Shown here piece after piece: positions 57,935 through 64,000 of a stretch of 64,000 nt of DNA; positions within the stretch are counted from its first letter, which is position 1, and the number at the start of each line of letters is the position of its first letter. This stretch comes from Buddleja alternifolia (taxonomy: Eukaryota > Streptophyta > Magnoliopsida > Lamiales > Scrophulariaceae). A program made the translations under genes and the position numbers. The notes beneath the pieces were generated by a model that ran no database searches, was not told where the DNA came from, and saw nothing but the letters and a program-made list of their open reading frames with translations. The stretch is from positions 15,484,568 through 15,548,567 of the forward strand of contig CM033400.1 of assembly GCA_019426215.1 (NCBI GenBank), given 5' to 3'.

Positions 57935-58251
57935 GTTGCTGAAAAGCAAACCCGAGTCCTCGAATGCAAATGTATCCAAGAGTGGCAACAGCGGTGTGAG
58001 CAAGGAATGCAACAACTACACATTAAACGATGCTAGCCGGACAAAGCATTAAATAATGGATAGAAGCGAGAACAAAAAACAACCAACAACAAAACACAAG
58101 ATAACTAAAACAAACATGCTTCTACTAAAAACAAACAGATGGAACAAACACAACAAAAAGGAAAACGAAAAGAAAAGAAAACTTACAAACTTGGGTTGCC
58201 TCCCAAGAAGCGCTTGTTATAATCATTAGCTTGACTTCTATGCTTTAAGGT
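57935..58251 (-). other. Athila-2 noncoding stretch after the coding end
   Basis: Equivalent to 20545-20600 plus 23140-23200 of Athila-1, with the motif TTGCCTCCCAAGAAGCGC at 58196-58213. The accessory ORF and integrase of Athila-1 have no counterpart here. Confidence 0.65.
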
Positions 58252-59241
58252 TCAAATAGGTGACCCATTTAGAACGACAATATCCTTGCCATTCCTCCTT
58301 TTGTTCATGGACCCCACTCGTCTCCACTCATATTGTGGTGATTTGAGATTAGACCTTCGTTTTGGATTTGTCTTATCGATCTCACGAACACGTAGATGCG
58401 GTGGAATGTACTTCATGCAAAAATCATCTTTTCTCAACTTGCCTTGTTGCTCATTGGGGACCTCATCCTCCACCGTAAGAATGCCCTTAGTCTTACCAAG
58501 TGCGCATTTTTCATCAAACAAAAGGTGAATAGCATCGACATAAGAACAAGTAAGATCATCAATAGGCGGTTGAATGTCATGATATACATCGAATATCACC
58601 TTTCAATCACCCACCTTCAATGTCAACTTACCCTTTCCCACGTCAAGCTTGGCATTGCTAGTGGCTGGGAATGGTCTTCCTAGAATCAAGGGGACGTCAA
58701 TGTCACTATCCATTTCGAGAACCACGAAGTCAACCGGATAGAAGAACTTGTCAACTTGTACAATGACATCCTCGATAATGCCTTTTGGTTTCTTGATAGA
58801 GCGATCCGCCAATTGCACGGACATGGATGTTGGCGTAAGATCTCCAAGGCCTAGATTTTTAAAAATAGACTAGAGAAGAAGGTTGATACTCGCTCCCGAA
58901 TCACAAAGAACTTTGTCAAACTTGAGATGGCTAATAGTGCACGGTATTGTGAGACTCCCGGGGTCCTTTAGCTTGTAAGGTAATTTGTTAAGTAAGACGG
59001 CGGAGCACTCCTCGGTTAGACAAACCGTTTTATTTTCCTCCCACTTTTTCTTGTTGGATAGAATATCCTTGAAAAATTTAACATAGTTTGTCATTTGCAA
59101 AATATCATCCACAAAAGGAATATTTATCCTCACCTCACGAAGAATAGACAAAATACGAAGGAAACTCGGATCCATCTCATTCTTTTTCTTTTTCTGTGCA
59201 TTTGGAAGAGGAAGATGGATCTGAATGGGAGGAGGAGGCAT
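58252..59241 (-). pseudogene. Athila-2 protease and terminal tail, no RT follows
   Basis: Frame 59241-58870 has MDPSFLRILSILREV and the active site CDSGASINLLL. Frame 58824-58603 continues with the flap/LILGRPF region. Frame 58599-58252 is a basic tail ending in VVLNGSPI and a stop. Frames change at 58860-58870 and near 58600. In Athila-1 the protease leads into RT; here the reading ends and conserved 3' noncoding DNA follows. Confidence 0.78.
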
Positions 59242-59480
59242 TGGAGTCGAGGAACCAAGACTAGAAGTAGCAGGAAATGACGTCTGGGCGGTGATATCGG
59301 CGCCTGGGCGCGAAGTTGGCTACTCTTGGGAGTGTGGAAAGTGGCGCTCAAGCACGGCTGTGCATACCAACTCTTCCTGCTGAGTGAGGTCCGGCGCCTA
59401 GGCGCCATCTGAGTCACGCCTAGCCGCGGGAGTGCGTAGCAGATTTTGAATTCCAGGTGTGTCTAGCGCTTGGGCGCCGA
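59242..59480 (-). repeat. GC-rich linker between gag and protease of Athila-2
   Basis: GGCGCC-type words at 59297-59310, 59392-59405 and 59465-59480, at the same polyprotein position as 27035-27295 in Athila-1 but shorter. Confidence 0.6.
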
Positions 59481-60874
59481 TACTCTGACTGATTCATTTT
59501 CCAATTGTGCTCCACTCCTTAAAGTAATTTCATAGCATTGTTCTTTTGGGTTCTTCTCTGTGTCGCTTGGTAGAGTTCCCAGGGCTCTTGCACTAATCGC
59601 ATTCGAGATTTGACCCATTTGTGTTTGCATATCCTTCATCTCCATGAACATATCCTTCATCATATTACGGAGTTCATTGATCGTCGTATCGACTTCTTTA
59701 TTTGAGCATCAAGTCGCTCGTCGATCGTGGGAGGTCGTACTTGCCCTTGTCCTTGCACATTTAGATTGCCTTGCCTCAGAGGTGGGTTGTTGAAAGGAGG
59801 ACTCGGGGATTGGTAAATGCCCGGTTGTGCATTTTGTGTGGGGTTGGGTCTCCTTGGGAAGTTTTCAGGTATATGAAAGTTCAACTGGTGTCGATTATGA
59901 TTCCCAACAAAATTTACATCTACAACCTCCGGTTCTGGGGCAACCACTTCCTCTAATTCTTGAACACAAGCAACCCTTCGATTTGGTGGAGGAATCTCAT
60001 CATCATCTTTGGGGTAAAGTTCATCCTCCCTAGCCATTTGCTCAAGTTTAATCCACACTGTTCTACTATCAAGGCCCAAAAGGTCACCACCGGCTCCCGC
60101 ATTGAGTCGGTGTCGAATTCGAGATTGGACTCCATTATAGAAATGTTGCACTTGCTCATCTCGTGTATAATTGTGATCGGGGCACTTCCATAGCATACCC
60201 TTATACCTTGCCCATGCGGATGTTAAAGACTCGTTCCTCGCCTATTTGAACCCTTTGATCTCACTTCTAAGCTCATTGATTTTTGATGGAGGAAAGAATT
60301 TGTTGAGAAACTCATCTACTAGATCATCCCATGTTCCAATTGATTGTGGGGGTAATGACTTGTACCAAAGCGTCGCCTCATCCTTCAAGGAGAAATGAAA
60401 TAATCAGAAGCGGATGGCATCAAGATCTCATGGGTTGAATTGCATAGTAGAGATCACATTCTCAAAGTGATCTAGGTGGTCATGAGGAGAGTCTCTCGAG
60501 TCACCATAAAAAGGCTCTACTTGAACCATCCCGAACATATGAGAAGGAATGTGGAAATGTGGAGTAGCAAAGTCCAGGAAGGCAACGGGTCCGGGTGTAG
60601 TGTGCACCTGTGGTGGTTGATTACCACGAACAAATGGAAGAGGCGGTGGAGGTGCCGATTTCATAGTTTGGAGTATATTTTGCAACCATTCCCTATTTTT
60701 TGGGAGATTCATATCGGGAAAGTTTCCATTCGGATTTGGATTGAAATTGTGGGCCATTTCTCGAGTTTGTCTACTAGCCCAAAGAACACGCTCTATCTCG
60801 AGCTCAAAATCGTATAGGGGCTCATTGGATGAGCGGGTCATGCACCACAAGTCAAACCTTTCAATTAAGCACAA
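59463..60874 (-). pseudogene. gag: Gag of Athila-2, with stops
   Basis: The N-terminal part is in frame 60874-60428, ending with the block before the capsid F-x-L motif. A TGA near 60398 (RF*LFHF) and a TAG near 60241 interrupt the capsid domain. Frame 60196-59660 carries QVQHFYNGVQSRIRHRLNAG and a Pro-rich tail, and 59663-59463 the QTQMGQISNA coiled segment. The start used here (60874) is the first frame position and may not be the true ATG. Confidence 0.8.
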
Positions 60875-60978
60875 GAAGCAAAATTAGACTAATAAGAAAA
60901 TAAAAGAAAAGCAATAAATAAACAACTACTAAGAATAATGAAAGCGTAAATGAAAATCAGAAACTAAAAATAAACAAG

Positions 60979-60996
60979 TCCCCGGCAACGGCGCCA
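60979..60996 (-). other. Primer binding site of Athila-2 (tRNA-Asp type)
   Basis: In sense TGGCGCCGTTGCCGGGGA, six bases inside the LTR end; an 18-nt match to the expected 3' end of plant tRNA-Asp, as usual for Athila elements. Confidence 0.9.
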
Positions 60997-61002
60997 AAAA
61001 GT

Positions 61003-62423
61003 TGACACGCTAGAAGCTAAAGTGCTTGAATAGCAAGTGCACTAGTCGTGTATAGTAATAAGTGTGGACAATAAGTCCTCGTTGACGAACCTCAAGGACT
61101 TGAATTTTAGTTTAAGATTCGTAATGAAATAAACAATTAAAGTAAAGGTAATTGAAGGTTAAACGCGTAAAATAATAACAAAGACACATGAAGGATTGAA
61201 AACCAATTATAAAGGGAGACTAAAGCACATGTTAGGTCCAAATTGCTCAATTATACTTATAAAGATTCTCGTTGAAGGTTTACGCTTATGTTGCTATGGT
61301 GAAAGCTCCTAGGGTAAAGGATAACCGATGTCTCGTGCTAAACTCCTATGCTAGAATGATGATTTCCTAAGTATATCTACCTGGAAATCTAATCACTAAA
61401 CACGCATTAACGCACTAGAGCTCACTCAATTTAGATCGAACTATTTCACCCGGGAATCTTTACCTATGTCTAGGGCAATTCCTCATTGGTTGCGGGTTAT
61501 GGTGTGAATTTCTTGCATCCTAAGTCAATTTTCTCTCAAAATATTCACCTTGGCATGAGATTCTAACATATGGTAATCAAGCATACGTCAAACAAGCAAA
61601 AACACAAATTCACACCACATAACAACATAAGAATCACTTCAACAATCCTCTATTATAAGCATAAATCACAATTTGGCCTTACATAGCGCTAATCTTACAA
61701 GCTTAGCTCATAGTTGATGGCATAAAAGACATAGATAGATTCAAATACATATTCATGGACAATAATGAAAAGAGAAAGCTATTAAAACTCCCTATGTTGA
61801 ATTGATGATGGATCTTCACTTCAATCTTCAATCCCCAAGCTAACCTTCCTTATTGATCTCTTTCAATTGATGAGAAAGTGGCCAAAAAACCCAGAAAATC
61901 CCTTTGAATCCCTAGGAGTTAGAACCCTCCAAATGAGCTCAAAATTTCCTTTTATAGCTTCCAAAAACAGTTACAGCGGCGCCCAGGCGCGGGTGGATCG
62001 GCGCCTAGGTGCCGCCTACGTGGTAGGAGTTTCTTGGGAGAAAATTCGGGCGGCACCCAGGCGTGACATAGGTGGCGCTCGAACATGGGAGGTATCGAGC
62101 CTAGGCACGAAATGCGTGGCTACGTGGGCTACCTCTTTTTCTCTTCGGCTGGCGCCTGGGCGTGAGTCTGTGCACACTTACTACTTCTCTTCATTTTCTG
62201 GCGCCAGGGCTCGAGTAATGTAGCGCCTAGGCGCCAGCGTGCGAACGTTTCTCTAGAGTTTGTTTGTAATGCCGTCTTATGCCCTTTTCTTCGTGTATCA
62301 TCGCTTAATACCTAAATTCACTTAACACAAATATTACAAGTACGAGTGGCACAATTCACGCTATTAATGGACCTAAATGGTCAATGAAAGGGCTAAAAGC
62401 ACGTGTGAAAATGACTCCTATCA
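61003..62423 (-). repeat. 5' LTR of Athila-2
   Basis: 1421 bp, TGACACGC at the plus-strand start and CTCCTATCA at the end; homologous to 17513-19182. GGCGCC/CCTAGG words occur at 61978-62010 and 62148-62240. Directly after it SIRE-C gag resumes. Confidence 0.93.
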
Positions 62424-64000
62424 GAAGACAAGGCAAATATGGGTTCCAAAAGTCTTAATTCAAACTAAAGTCACTCACATTGAAGGACCCAAAGCAACAT
62501 AGGTACGTAAGAAGAATTAGAATTGCCCTTTAAATGCAGGTACCTAGAGCCAACACCGATACTTCAGTTTGGTACATTGATAGTGGGTCATCAAGGTACA
62601 TAACCGGTTCAAAAGATCTCTTGGTCAACTATCGTGCAACCAACAGTTGTCAAGTTATATTCGGTGATAACTCCAAAGGTAAAACCAAAGGTATAGGTGT
62701 CATGCATAGGAGGAACATCAGGATTAGTGATGTATATTATGTTGAGGGTCTTAAGCATAATTTATTGAGCATTAGTCAATTTTGTTATAAAGGCTTTGAA
62801 GTCAAATTCTCAAGCGACTGTTGCTATGTTAACGATGCTAAGACTAAGTCTACTAAATTAAAAGAAAAAAGAACAAACAATGTGTATTTAGTAGATTGGG
62901 ATTCTACAATTGATAACAACCCCACATGCTTTGTTGCTAAGAGTTAAAATGAATTGGGTTGGTTATGGCATAGAAAAATGAATCACCTCAACTTTAAGGC
63001 AATCTCTCAGTTAATATCACTAAATCTAGTAGGGGGATTACCTAAGGGTTCCCTTTCAGAAAAATCGGTTATGTGATGAATGTCAAATGGGTAAACAAGT
63101 TAAATCATCTTTTTAGAAGAAACCATGCCTATCTACGTCTAGAATTCTTAACTGTTGCATTTAGCTTTGTTTGGTTCTATTCAAATCATGAGTGTTAGTG
63201 GTAAAAAGTATTCGCTAGTAATAGTTGATGATTTCTCTCGCTATACATGGGTAGAATTTCAAGCAACCAAAGATGTAACTAGTGTCAACCTCACAGCACT
63301 AATTCGTCAATTACAAACCTTGAAAAATTTAAAGGTGACGAGAATTAGAAGCGATAGAGGAACTGAATTTACTAACCAATTTGTTGAGAAGTTTTGCACA
63401 GATTTTGGAATACTTCATGGGTATTCTTCTCCTAGAACACCTCAATAGAATGGAGTTGCCGAGCGATGGAACAGAATGCTTAAAGAAGCCTCTAGGATGA
63501 TGTTAGCAAAGTCCAAGCTGCCTCAAAGGTTTTGGGCCGAAGCTATCAATGCCGCTTGCTACACTCAGAACCGGTGTATGATCAACAAGCAACATGAGAA
63601 GACTCCATATGAGTTGTGGAAGGAACATAAGCCTAACGTTTCATATTTTCATGTATTTAGTTCAAAATGTTTCATTCATAACAATGGATCCCAAAGTCTA
63701 AGGACATTTGATCCTAAAGCGGATGAGGGAATCTTTCTAGGCTATGCCAGGAATGGAAAGAGTTTTTGCATCTTAAATAAAATCAAATCGAAGGTTGAAG
63801 AATCCGTTCATGTTGTGTTTGATGATGCTAACCAAGAACCGAGTAAGGTTAATCCTAATGATGTAGGAATTGAAGATCTTACCCAACAAGCATCACAAAT
63901 CAATCTTGGTGATGATAGTGATGATGATGAGGATAATGATATCTTTGTGCCCAATCCTAAGATTACTCGTGAGGTTATCAATGATGATACTGTAAGAATC
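62424..64000 (+). pseudogene. pol: SIRE-C, right part: gag end and pol start, runs off the window
   Basis: The gag tail (KTRQIWVPK) begins at 62427. A gag/pol junction segment like that of SIRE-A lies at 62503-62540. Pol begins at about 62534 with the protease (DSGSS) and is open to 62947. After further lesions the integrase zinc CX2C and core follow (DLFG-type region damaged, RSDRGTEF near 63350). Stops include a TAG at about 63446 inside the NGVAER block region. The last open stretch reaches the integrase-RT spacer at 64000. Confidence 0.88.

Larger units (their letters stand above)
40033..62423 (-). mobile_element. Athila-2, gag-protease-only Athila-type element, split by SIRE-N
   Basis: A minus-strand element: 5' LTR 61003-62423, PBS for tRNA-Asp, gag, protease, noncoding 3' region, polypurine tract and a truncated 3' LTR 40033-40760. 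Without SIRE-N its internal region is about 4.4 kb. There is no RT, RNase H or integrase. The coding part stops at 58252 and is followed by the same TTGCCTCCCAAGAAGCGC motif that follows integrase in Athila-1. It is probably a non-autonomous derivative. Confidence 0.85.

Overview
The window is plant nuclear DNA made entirely of LTR retrotransposons; I see no host gene, rRNA or tRNA gene, or CRISPR array. Three SIRE/Maximus-type Ty1/copia elements, two Athila-type Ty3/gypsy elements, a Tat-type gypsy fragment and a Tork-like copia fragment are packed end to end or inside one another. SIRE elements with a long third ORF and Athila elements with an ORF after integrase suggest a flowering plant, probably a dicot with a large repeat-rich genome. 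The species cannot be fixed from the sequence.

Left part, all on the minus strand. SIRE-A (1-14424, cut by the window edge) is young: both LTRs are present and almost identical, pol and a 1268-residue third ORF are intact, and gag has one 1-nt frameshift. Its 5' LTR is followed directly by a second polypurine tract and the diverged third ORF of another copy, SIRE-B (14425-17512), so one LTR serves two internal regions. Athila-1 follows (17513 to about 27890) with 3' LTR, accessory ORF, integrase, RNase H, RT, protease and part of gag. Then come a decayed Tat fragment (about 27890-32552) and the 3' half of a Tork-like copia element (32553 to about 36735).

Right part: a four-level nest. SIRE-C (plus strand, about 36736-40032 and 62424 to the window end) is split by Athila-2 (minus, 40033-62423). 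Athila-2 is split by SIRE-N (minus, 42152-57929, target duplication ATAGG). The third ORF of SIRE-N is split by a 2.1-kb TG...CA solo-LTR-like insertion (44450-46591, target duplication TTGTT). Athila-2 carries only gag and protease, so it probably depended on enzymes from elements such as Athila-1.

Most notable: (1) the third ORF of SIRE-B is cut by two intron-like segments of 82 and 80 nt with GTAAG donors, the same phase and CAG acceptors. SIRE-N keeps an 84-nt counterpart of the second, and SIRE-A looks precisely intronless there. (2) A conserved 37-38-nt GT...AG segment at the gag/pol boundary joins the two frames exactly if skipped, while ordinary frameshifting is ruled out by a stop codon. 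(3) A U5/PBS hairpin is kept in three SIRE copies partly by G-U pairs. (4) Palindromic GGCGCC-CTAGG-type arrays sit at three separate places in the Athila elements.
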